This document shows positions 1-11,800 of a stretch of DNA of 64,000 nt, in pieces. The DNA is taken from positions 14,654,569 to 14,718,568 of the forward strand of contig NW_020654810.1 of NCBI RefSeq assembly GCF_003589595.1. The letters run 5' to 3'. How positions within the stretch are numbered: the stretch's first letter is position 1; every line of letters begins with the position of its first letter. The notes under the pieces are model-generated. The model saw only the letters and a list, made by a program, of their open reading frames with translations. It was not told the DNA's origin and did no database searches. The DNA is from Hyposmocoma kahamanoa (lineage: Eukaryota > Arthropoda > Insecta > Lepidoptera > Cosmopterigidae). The position numbers and the translations under genes were made by a program.

Positions 1-43
1 AATTTCGAACGTTCAAATCGTCATAAAGATTCAATTGTAATAG

Positions 44-221
44 GCCCGTGACACAGCCCCAGGCGCAATGCGCGTGCGCTCCCGTTCATCGTCGGGCAGC
101 ACACTGGGCGAGCCTGCGAGTGCCTCGCCGCGCCGCCCGCCACCGCTCAATACCGTCGCCTCCGAGCCCACACTACCGCAGGCCAGTGTCATGCTAGCAC
201 AGCTTCTGTCCTCGCAACATT
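44..221 (+). CDS. Mondo: Mondo exon a (proline/serine-rich linker)
   Basis: Open frame after an AG at 42-43, rich in Pro, Ser and Arg, ending in EPTLPQASVMLAQLLSSQH. The donor is GTTAGT at 222. It ends with one base of a codon, which the next exon completes as Ser. The left border could instead be at 57. Confidence 0.75.
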
Positions 222-3200
222 GTTAGTATCCTACTTTTTATCTCGCTGCAGATATACAAACTTCTTCATTTCTATCTTTGTCTAAATGAGCGTGAGATTA
301 TTTAGATGAAAGATCTTTCTTATCGACTATAATGATATAGTTACTATGAAAATTGTTACCAACCAGCTTGCCAAGCGATATAACTGGTACTTTGTTTGAC
401 AAATATACATTTCAAGATTTTATTGTGCCAATTAACTCACATGGATACTCTCAAGATTAACTGAACTTCGTTTTTACATGTACCAATATATAAATACTAA
501 GTGACGAGACGAACATTTCGTGCGCCTGATGGCAAACACCACGTCTGTCCATAACAGTTGCAGTACCACTCAGAGCCTTAAATCGCCAAGGTCTGAGAGG
601 CACTGCCACTTCGCCCGACACCCTGAGACGTAAGTTGACTGGTCGCATCGTTGCCACAATAGTACACCCATGTTGGTAATAAATTTTTATCATTTGCATG
701 TGACGCTCGACACTGTAACTTGCCATGATGAGGATGTCTTTAGTGACTGAAATATAAACAACAGATTTGACAAAAGCAGCCTCAACAATATGGTCGGTAT
801 GAAATGTCAAAATCTACCCGCCCCCAATGGAAAAGTCTTCACTATATACATATATTTAATAATCTACTGCTACTAACAATATTTGTATACAAAACAACGT
901 ATACAAATATTCTTCTTGCGACCGCTAAGGGTGCTATATAAATTGCCATACAAAATTGTGAAGTAATTTACACTGTCGCTAGTGACAACCAATTTGGTCT
1001 ATTTTCCTGTTTGGTTTACTTTTCCATTTGGTCTACATGCCCGCTCAGTCTACTTTCCCGATAGATCTACTTTAATGATGCTTCTACTCAGATAACCTCA
1101 GTACAGAGTACTAAAAAAAACCGACCTCAGAAGTTTGTGGAATTATGTCTATTTGCCAAGTTTTATTGAAATCGGTTACCAGAAAGTGCGCGAAACCGGA
1201 TTGACTCCCTAGTTTGCCACCCTTAGATGTGGAATATTTACTTCAAATTGAAATGGGATCACTACTGAGGCAAACTCTTTCCAACAAAAAAGAATCATTA
1301 AAATCGGTTCACAAATAACCAGAGTTATCGCGTAATATATAAAAAAAAATTTTGTCGAATTGAGTGCCTCCTCCTTTTTTGAAGTCGGTTAAAAACTGTT
1401 CATTTGATTTTGATTTTTCAAATCATGATTAACGTAAAGCGGCCATCTATTAAAAATATTGAAAAATGTACTCCATGACAATCTGCAATTACGTAATTAC
1501 AAACTGCCTTTGAAAATTTGTAAAACGGATTATTTTTTGTAAAATTTTATTAATTTACATGCTTATGTGGTTATATAATTTATATGCTTAGGTGGACCAT
1601 TTGGGCAAGTGGACCGATCGGAAAAGTAGACCGATCTGGAAAGTAGACGAAATGGGAATACTTTCCCGTTTCGTCTACTGCTCAAATGGTAAAGTAGACC
1701 AAACAGCAAAGTAGACGAAATGGGAAATAGATGAATCGGGAAAAACAAGTGGACCGATCGGGAAAGTAGACGAATAGTGAAAGTGGACCGATCGGGAAAG
1801 TAGATCGATTGTACCGAAGGGGCAGAGTGTCTGTGTAAAGTCCGCTATTGTCAGATGTCATATCGTTAGTGGCAGTATAGCTTCTGGTGGAAGAGTTTGT
1901 CCAGAGAAGTACAGCCACCTTACCTATTTCTGCCGCCAAGCAGTAATGTGAGCATTACTGGAATCCGGTTTGGAAAGGTAAGGGTGCTGGTGAAATTACA
2001 GGCACATGGGGACTTGTCAATTTATGTATCAGGGTGACGGGTGCAGTGGCAGTGCCCCTAAGATCTTTACGATTTAAAGCTCTGAGTGGCACTGCAACTG
2101 TTCACAGGCATGTCCCTTACCACCAGGCGCACGACTTGTTAGTCTCGTCACTTGGTGTTATAAAAAAAAGTTTATTGCGTTATGTGGTACAAGACGGTTT
2201 TAAAACAAATGCTCGATCTTACCCTGAAGGGCAATAAATACAATTTAACGTACCGTAAATTATAAATAAACAGTTGGATAGTAAGAAACTGTTCATGTTC
2301 GTTTGCAAAAAAAAATTATTGCGGAAGTAATAGTATGTAGCTTGTACCGCACCATAGACGCATGACGGCACAAACCGATATAATTGTTTGTTTCTTACTC
2401 TGAAATGCCTATAATATTTTATTTTTTAACTAATTTCGCTTAGGAAATGAAACTATTTTTCCGGAATTAAATCGCGTATATTTGTTTTCTCAAACAAACC
2501 GACGTTTCGGGCCCTTTACAGGTCCCATGGTCACGGTTGACTATTTTTTAGTCAATATATAGAATTTCGCTTGTCAATTCATCGTTGTTATCGCTATCAG
2601 TTTAATATTATTTTTAAATTAATAATGAAAAGCTTTTAATTTCTGATACTTGTCAAATGTCTTTTTATTGCAAAAGATTTCTTTATTTTTAGTTATTTCA
2701 TATATTCTATTTTTTTTTTAATTGATGTGGTACAAGACGGTTTTAAAACAAATGCTCGATCTTACCCTGAAGGGCAATAAATACAATTTAACGTACCGTA
2801 AATTATAAATAAATAGTTGGATAGTAAGAAACTGTTCATGTTCGTTTGCAAAAAAAAATTATTGCGGAAGTAATAGTATGTAAACTTATTCAATATTTTA
2901 TTGTTATACTTATTGATATTATGTTTTATTAGTATTAGTATGGGCCAATAACTCAAGAGAGCTGCTAATCGTGGTACGAGAAAGTGTAGACGAGTATTTA
3001 GTACTTATTGGTATACCAGATATCGCGACAAATACCAAAAAGTTACTTTTGTGTAGGATTAGCGCCATCTACTCGTATTAAGAAGCGTTAATATATTAGT
3101 GTAACACACAATGCCGTCTATTGACACTCATACTTGTCAAAGTTCAGAAAATATTTGTAGCTCATGATCTGTGTTGATGAAGGTTCAATAACGTAGACGA

Positions 3201-6200
3201 GACAACGGCTTACGAATATTGTGAATAATAGACAACGTTACAATTAGGTACAACTGACCAGAAAATTATACGTGCTTTAGGGCGCGTTGAATGGCGGAAC
3301 GGCGGCCGCGAGGAGCGCTGTCGCCTGGTAGGTTCCGTTACGCTTGGCGCTATGCGTGTGAGCACACCAAGACGCAGAGCGCGAACAAGCTGATCCTCTT
3401 GGAACAGGACCATCCTCGTTTAACACCTTCGGTAGTGGGCAGAGCCTCTTGTACGCCCTTCTCAGGTTCCCATGAAGTAATTAGGACGTCGGCCATCCGG
3501 TTGACGCCATCGCTGCCGGGATGAACTGCGCTGATCCGACCATGTAGCCATCTGTTGGGAGGCAGGCGGTCCACTTTGTCGTTGTCACTTGTGACGTTGT
3601 CGACTCCGTCAGTGCGCTATTTCCTGCGAGTTTGCAATTTTGAAACGTATTCTTTATAGTAACGATTCATTAGTCACGATTCCAAAAGTGCGCTTTTCAG
3701 ACCTGTGTTCTCATATATCTGGAGAGCGTGTTGATCTGAGCTTCATCAACCTGGGTAGAGGGTAACATAGTGAGTGTTTGTCCAATAAAAAAATACGCAG
3801 GAGTAAGAGGGACTAAAGCTGATGGGTCAGATGAAAGTGGGGTGAGAGGCCTAGAATTGAGGATAGATTCTATTTGTACCAGCACAGTGTTCATTTCTTC
3901 ATACCATCCAAATACGCCATGCTAAGACTCGTTTTAAATGGCGTTTTATGGGTTTCACTGACTCTCTCTGCTAACCCGTTAAAATGTACACTATGCGCTG
4001 GACAAAATTTGAAATTGATTTCATTGTTAGCTGAACAAGAACAAAAAATTATATCGTTACATGTTGTTTTTACAAAGTTTGATAGTTCATTACATGCTCC
4101 TACAAAATTCATTCCATTATCTGAATATACGGTAGCTGACTTGCTTCTGCGGGCAATAAATCGATTTAAAGCGGCAATAAAGCCTTGTGACGTCAAATTG
4201 GCTATAAGTTCTATGTGCACCGCCCTTACCGCCAAGCAAACAAACACGGCTATGTATGATTTCTTTAACTGGCAGCCGCGACCCATTATGTTCGCAATCA
4301 GGACTAGACCTGCATAGTCGACATCTGTGTTTGAGAATGGATAATCTACATGCAACCTTTGCTCTGAAAGATTACCCATAATGGGTTAATAAGTTTTACC
4401 AGGCAATCTAAGACATGTTATGCAATTATGTGTAACCCTCCTAACAAGGTTACGGCCATTAACAATCAAAAACTTATGACGCAAGGTCGATAGCTGTAGC
4501 TGTGGTCCAGCGTATAACATAATTTTGTGATAGTGTTATACTAATAATTTTGTGAAATGATGTGAAGCGTGAAGAAGTAGAACAACTGGGTATTCCTAAT
4601 TGAGTTTGTTTTTTTTCTGTGATAAAACTAGAAGTGCTTCCGCTGTCTAACAGAACGCGAGCTGCATGAGTACGGCCAGTGTAATCTTTAATATTGACTA
4701 TAGCGGTAGAAAGTACTTCATGACTGTAATGTGTGGAGGACGCTTTCCTGACGCACTGGCTGACCATTTTGTCGTGTTCGTAATTTGGTCTGCTCCCGCA
4801 CCATTGTGGTCTAGGTGGAGAATTTGACGTGTTGGGCGTTTGATTTGATTTTTCACCATTGTGTAACATGCTATTGTGACGTTGAGAACAGAATCTGTAT
4901 GAACTCAGTTTACAACGTCGTTCGTTGTGTCCTGCATGCAAACAATTAATACACAGGTTTAATTGTTTTACTGTCTCGACGCGTATTTCGATAGGCATAC
5001 ATTTCAATTTCATACAGTGATAAATAGAATGATTATTTTTGCAAACAAGATATTTGCAAGAAGTTTGATTTTGTGTATAATTGGCTATCAATGCTTTTTG
5101 ACGAACGTGAATGATACCACTGTGTCTGCGTGGTTTACATTGTGCCTCTTCCATGGTTTCAAGTAAGTCTTTAAAAACGTAAAATCGTCACGGTTCTTTA
5201 AAAAGGAATTAAACTCCTCTAAACTTGGAATGTTTTTGATATTGTTGCGTTCGTAGCTGAGTCCAGCTTACTTGTAACCATATGATTTATGAGGCTGTCA
5301 ATCAATGTTTTGTTGGTAGATAGAATGTTTTTAAGGCTCTTAAGTTTTTGTTTATTATGTCTGTTGTGTTTCGTAAGGCCTTTGAAGTTTCCTGAACTAC
5401 TGATGGTACGTTGAATAATGCTTGTACGTGATTGTTGACTAAAATCCTATTATTATTGTACCTATCACATAGTAGGTCCTATGCAACGTCATAATTCTCT
5501 GTTGAGAATTCCAAAGACTTGATAATTAGTGATGCGCTTTCCTTTAAAGAGCTAGCGCAAATAATGGAATTTATGGATTTTAGGTATTGACGTGTTCGTA
5601 TGTATGAGTAACTCGAATGTATCATGGTATTCTGATCAATCCTGATCGCGATCAGAAAAGACCGGTAAATATATAGTAGGTAGTTTAATATTTGGCTCAC
5701 TTGAATGTACAGTAGGTACCAACACTAGAGCCCGCCACCGAGTCGTTGTCCAGACCCGCAGAGGCGGGTTCAGCCCCGGCCATGTATCTGCTGAGAAGCT
5801 CCTGCGCAGCAGCTACGGCGTTGAAAAAGCTATTCTCGAAAATTTCGTGTTCTCGAAATTTGTCACCTGAAGTTTCAGTTAAATTTTCTATTTCAGTTTG
5901 AGTTGAATCGAAATCGTTGTACGTGTCTTGTATTTTGGTAAATCGGATGTTCAACTCGAAAATTTGTAAGCATTTAATTCTTTACTAGGTAAAAGTGTAT
6001 CTAAATAGGATTTAAATATTGTAAGTTTTGATTTGATGGATACTCTCGACTTCTTTAATGTTTTGATCCCTTTTTGAAATTAAATTATCACTTTCAATAT
6101 GAATGCTATAGGTATAATTTAAAACTAGATAAAGCAATAAAAATAATAGGTATATTAAACTAAATGAAGAAAAATACTCAGAATAGGCAGTGAAAATAAA

Positions 6201-8778
6201 CTAATGGAACGATACTTAAATTTTAAAAATGCGGGTATTTTTTCGCTGCATCTAGCAAACTTACACGTACACAAATGCGCATGTTGCTACAGCGCCCCTC
6301 CTAGTTGTCACTCACACAATAAATTCATTTATTGCGGCTTCACATCGTTTGTTGCGTATGCTCCATCTGCCTATGTTTTGTAATCTGAGGCACTGTCCAC
6401 GTCTTTGTTGCAGAAATGACCTCACCGCTATGTTCTTTGTTTTTTCAATTTCGTTTCTTCAAACAGGCGGATCCGGCTCGCAAATGATGACAAAGGTTCA
6501 ATAATGTAGACGAGCCAACAACGGCTTACAAAACTTATATTGTGAATAATAGAAAACGTTATAATTAGGTAAAATTGAACAGAAAATTGTACGTGCTTTA
6601 GGGAGCGCGTTGAATGGTGGAATGGCGGTCGCGAGGAGCGCGCTCGCCTGCTAGGTTCCGTGACGCTGCTGCTATGCGTGTGAGCACACTAAGACGCAGA
6701 GCGCCAACAATCTGTCTGGATTTTGTGTGTTTTTTTTTGAGGTATTGTTTTTTAATGGGGCTGCTGTTGATCAATTCAACGATGATCATAGCCCCTAAAT
6801 GAGTAAAGAGAAAATAAGATTAATATTACAAGGAAAAAAAGTAACTTCTTATATTTCGTATTAAAGAGTATTGAATTATTGATATCCATTTACATAATAT
6901 AAACTACTTCCAGGATGAATACATCAGCTTTGTCTAGATATAACTTAGGTCAAAATAACGTCTTGTATCATGTCAGACGTAATTTTGACCTTTTTCAGAG
7001 TTACGATCTGTAGTATGGAGATTAGCAGTCCTCTTGACTTATTGGTATCAGGTTGAGATTAATTGGACTGCATGATTATAGTGTAATTACCAATTATTGC
7101 ATGAAAATGACGTAAGAATTATGTAAACTTTGTGTACCGCAAGGCGATCATAGAGATTCAAAATGCATTTTTGCATCAACTTTATGACCTGCATATCATA
7201 AAGAAATAAATATTGTGATTTGAAAAAATTAGTAAATTGACGTTTTCACTGACGTCTAGCACAAAGCCTGTACAAGTTAAGCAGCAACGAGGATATGGTG
7301 GGCTCGAGCGACCCCACTAAGTCCCCAATCCGAAGAGGGCAGCCTTCGCCCATCGGCAGCGACGTCATGTCTCCACATCAGGTCCGTCAATTTCAAATTA
7401 CATTGGTTTTATCTATTTTAGTTTCGAATTAAAACAGTGAACGGATACAATATCAAAACTATACATTATGACAATCAAGAAATTGGTTAATAAACTATAG
7501 TACTTGTTTTCAAGACGGAACAAAGTCACAGTGCAATATACAATGGGGTTGCCAGCTTACAAGCAACATGGGATTTCAATCAATAAACATTAGGTCGATT
7601 ATCGACTGGATATTGGTTACGTTCACGTAATGAAAAGTCGAACTTATTTTATTTCACTGTAAATTAAGATACATAAAATGTGAAAAACTGTATAATAGAA
7701 ATAAACGTTAACTTGGAAGATTAAGATCGTGCCTCTGTAAGTCATGAAGACATCAAGCGTGCACTTATTACTTTGGATCCTTCTTATCGCTTGCAGCATA
7801 GAGTTGAATTTAAATCTAAAGTGTTACGCTTGGCGTGCTCTGTAGTATTCGAATTGATTTCGATATTAATAGGCCAACTATCAAAATATGACAAAAGATG
7901 GTGATAATGCAATGATTAATCGTTACAACGCGTTGACATTCACTTTTCATGCGTTTATGCAAAATGGTTTCTCCTTTCATTATCGATAAAACTGTCGCCA
8001 TGAACTACATAGTCATTTAAAATTTTACGAATACCTGCAATCGTCATTTTATTCCGTCTTGGAAAAAATATAGTATAGTTAATTGTTCTGGAAGCTTTTC
8101 AGATTTATTTTATGATACATTGAATCGGATTTCCTAACAAATTGTAGAACATGAAGGCTAGGGACAAATCTAGCAGAAAAACGCGACTAAATTAACGCCC
8201 GAGCACGATAAGTTAAAACACATTGCTAGGGCAAAAACTTTATTTTTTACTTGTACGCACATAATTTGGTCTGCGTTTTCCATTAATTTGTCCAATGTAC
8301 ATAGCATTGAAAATGTAACTTTGTAGTCCCTGTCTCCGCCTGGGTCCCCGGCTTCCGGCGGCGCTAGCAGTCCGCGTGAGCCGCGGCGCGCGCACCTTCA
8401 CGCCGAGCAAAAGCGCCGCTGCAACATCAAGACCGGCTTCGACACGCTGCAGGCGCTCATTCCGCATCTCAACGCAAACCCTGCCGCCAAGGTACTCTTT
8501 TTCTAGCCAGGGTTCGTCCAACTAAGTAATTAGTTATGGTGGCACTTCATATGACTATATGAGGCTATCAGCGCAGTGTGATGTAACCTTCATAAATTTT
8601 GTTTTTAATTGTAGAAAACAAAATAATGAAAGTAATTTAAAGGAATATTGATTCCTAATATTAAATTAAATTATGTTAAAGTACACAATTATTTTATATT
8701 TCGATGCTTTTGTCATTAATAAAAAAATTCGTTAATAAACATTGTACATGACAATAGTATCCAAACACACACGCACAC

Positions 8779-8827
<49 letters not shown>

Positions 8828-8840
8828 CNNNNNNNNNNCA

Positions 8841-8884
<44 letters not shown>

Positions 8885-11800
8885 CACACGCACACACGAA
8901 CGCACGCACGCACGCACGCACGCACACACTGCACACCGCACACGCACACACTGGATAAGATGCACTAATATTAAAACAAAAGTCACAAAAGCAAGGGGGT
9001 AGATAGTCACAACTGCGTGTATTTGTTTTTTCAAACAAACCAACGTCATTTGTTTTTTCAAAAAAAAAAAAAATTACGTACTTTACTATCATGAAGGCAA
9101 TGTAATACTTATGTGCTATTAAATTTGTGTAGTTGCTCTGTATTACTTTGCCTTGTACGCTGTGACCGTCAACTCGTACACGAGTACATCCATTATTTGC
9201 TAAAAGTGTCTGAAGATGACTTCCTGAAACAGGGCCCTGACCGAAAAACGCATTGAAGATGTAAAAACACAAGCTATAAACCAGCTGCTGCCGGTTAGGT
9301 AAAAAATGAGACTGTTTTGATTTTTGTTTCTTTTCAGATTAGTAAAGCGGCCATGTTGCAAAAAGGAGCGGAGTATATCAAGCAACTTAAGGCGGAACGG
9401 AACCAAATCAAAGAAGAGATGGAGAGTTTACGGCAACAAATCGAGTGTTTAAACAATTCAATATCGTAAGTTTAAATGTCTCGTTCGCTCCTACAAGAGC
9501 ACAACATTTCGAATAAAAGTAAAAATGTATTGTTTTCGTTTTATAGTGGTTCTAACTTTATGCATCCTTATAGAACTTTAGGCATCCTTTGACCGTCGTA
9601 AATAAAACTATTTTTTCGGATCGAAATCGCGTATATTTGTTTCTTTAAACAAACCAATGTTTCGGGCCCTTTACAGGTTCCATGGTCATTGATGATTGAC
9701 ACAGGTTTTACAGGTCACCCGTGACTGTGGGACCTGTCTGTCTGCCTGTCATTTTGTTTCAAAATACAAACATACGCAAATTAGATCCAACTAAATAGTC
9801 TCATTTCCTATGTGTAACAATTGCGAAAACCTAAGAACTCGATACATACTTTGATCAGTTCAGGAAACACCGTCAATTTTATTTTTACTAGTAGACTATA
9901 TATTTTCTCCAGGGCTAGGTAGGAAACACCGTCAATTTTATTTTTACTAGCAGACTATATATTTTCTCCAGGGCTAGGTAGATAGATAGTGGTCAAGAGC
10001 AAGTCCATTAACTTAAAAAAAAATGGGGCACGGAAAAAGGACCAACTTAACATAACAACTAATACGGCGGAAGCAGATAACCTCTGTGTTAAACGTTTTA
10101 AAAATGCCTTGAAAACATGAGTTATTCGTTTCAGCAACTGCCATTCGCTGCTGCCGGCGACGGGTGCGCCGGTGTCACGCGCCCGCGCCGGTCGACTGCG
10201 CGAAATGTTCGCTAGACATGTAGCCAACCGTACGCTGCAGAACTGGAAGTACTGGCTGGTATCCTTTGTAAACACCGTATTGTACCACATCTTCACGCAT
10301 TTGCCTCCCCTAAAGAAGAGTGTATTTAAATACACTACCACTCAAATACACTATCATTGTAAGTATTTTTCAGTGTTGTTTCAGTATTTTGGAATATCAA
10401 TCCAATAAAAGTTTAAATACAGTGAATAGCGACATCTCTAGCCGGGGACCAGCCCGCCAGGCCAGCTGTAAAAGTATCTAACTGGGTGACAAAATATAAC
10501 AGATTTCTCATAGATTGCGCTACGTCTAAAAAGTCGTTGGAAAATCAAATACGAAGATACGACGCAAGGACATAGCAAAATTCGTGAGGTCCGCTGGTCG
10601 TTCCGTGGCTTAGTTGGTATAGCGTCTGCCACGGTGTGCTAGAAGACATCAGTTCGAATTCGACCGGGTCGAAGGATTTTTTTTCAGAGTGTTCGATCTT
10701 TGTATTAATAATTATAACAAACTAGTGGAGTAATTTCACATAATAGTTGAATATCAATTCAATAAAAAAAATTTTTTTATTACTTTATAATGTCAGAAGA
10801 GGGATGACAGAAAATTTAGGGTGTTGGAAATATTTTCCATGGAATTTGCTGGTTGTTCAATATCCCTAGCAAAGTCGTACTAGTTATGTTCCTTAGCGAT
10901 GTGTATAGTTTAGCGTGGTGAGCGCAGCACTGGTGGACTCGTTCAGCGCGTGCGTGTCGTGCGGCAGCGCCGCCGACCTCGTGCGCACCACGTTGCTCTG
11001 GGCCGAGCAGCACTGCTCCCTCGTCGAGATGCGACCCGGTAACTACCTCTATTTACAGATACACTTATTTATTTTCACTTTTCATGTTTTAAACATACGT
11101 CATTATAGGCTTACGTAGCGGGAGTAAAGTGCATCCTTTAATCCATAGGGAGTAAAAAGTACCTAATTTTTGTAATATACTTCGAGTGAACAAATTCGAA
11201 TAGCCAGTAGTACGTTCGGTTTTAGTTCCGTGCCTTTTCCGCATAAATGGTGGCTCCATATTATGTTCCCGTGTTAATGCCTTTGTTGAAGAGTAAATTA
11301 AATAAAGTGAATCTTATAATATATTACAGTCTAGGAGCGTCGAACAAAAACCGATAAGTCACATTTTGACTTGTTCTTTTTTAATGCCAAACGGTAGTTT
11401 TTGTACGTTTCTATCATTGATCTACTAACAAATGGATGGAAATGGACTAACAAATGTCGGATATATATCTATAGGGCGTTAAAATCGCATTCAGAGCGTC
11501 AATCGCGCAACAGTCTACGTTTGTTCGACTGACAGCGCGGTTGTCAATCATGCAGTAATAAATTATAATAACTGCAGTAAAGTGTAAAAACAGGATTTTG
11601 TATCATATTTTCACTAAATAAATATATTGTCTTATCATAGTTATCATTTAGAAGTGTTATTTTGTACAATTGTATAGTATTTAATTTATATATAAATTAA
11701 TCGTAAATATAATTTACAAAAGCAAACAAAATAATCAAATAGCTAACTGTCCTTTTTCTACACATTAGATGCATTCGCAAACGATGGAAAGAGACCCATT

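Larger units (their letters stand above)
3175..6709 (-). mobile_element. BEL/Pao LTR retrotransposon, internally deleted
   Basis: Direct repeats at both ends (LTRs, about 213 and 225 bp) enclose, on the minus strand, gag-like sequence, zinc knuckles, an aspartic protease, then integrase. Reverse transcriptase and RNase H, expected between protease and integrase, are absent. BEL/Pao is chosen over Gypsy or Copia because of the protease-RT-integrase order and the integrase motifs. The two LTRs differ at many positions and reading frames are broken, so this is an old, non-functional copy lying in the large Mondo intron. Confidence 0.82.
222..7259. other. Mondo intron, transposon-filled
   Basis: A 7.0-kb intron with no additional Mondo exon needed, since the flanking phases join directly. 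It contains SINE copies, a 17-bp minisatellite with a TIR element, a 158-bp direct duplication and a deleted BEL/Pao element, each listed separately. 6720-7259 holds nothing recognisable. Confidence 0.7.

Noticed and set aside
8694..9272. Long open frames (both strands) through 8694-9272
   Set aside because: They are produced by the ACGC microsatellite, giving CVRA and THAR repeats, and they cross the N gap.
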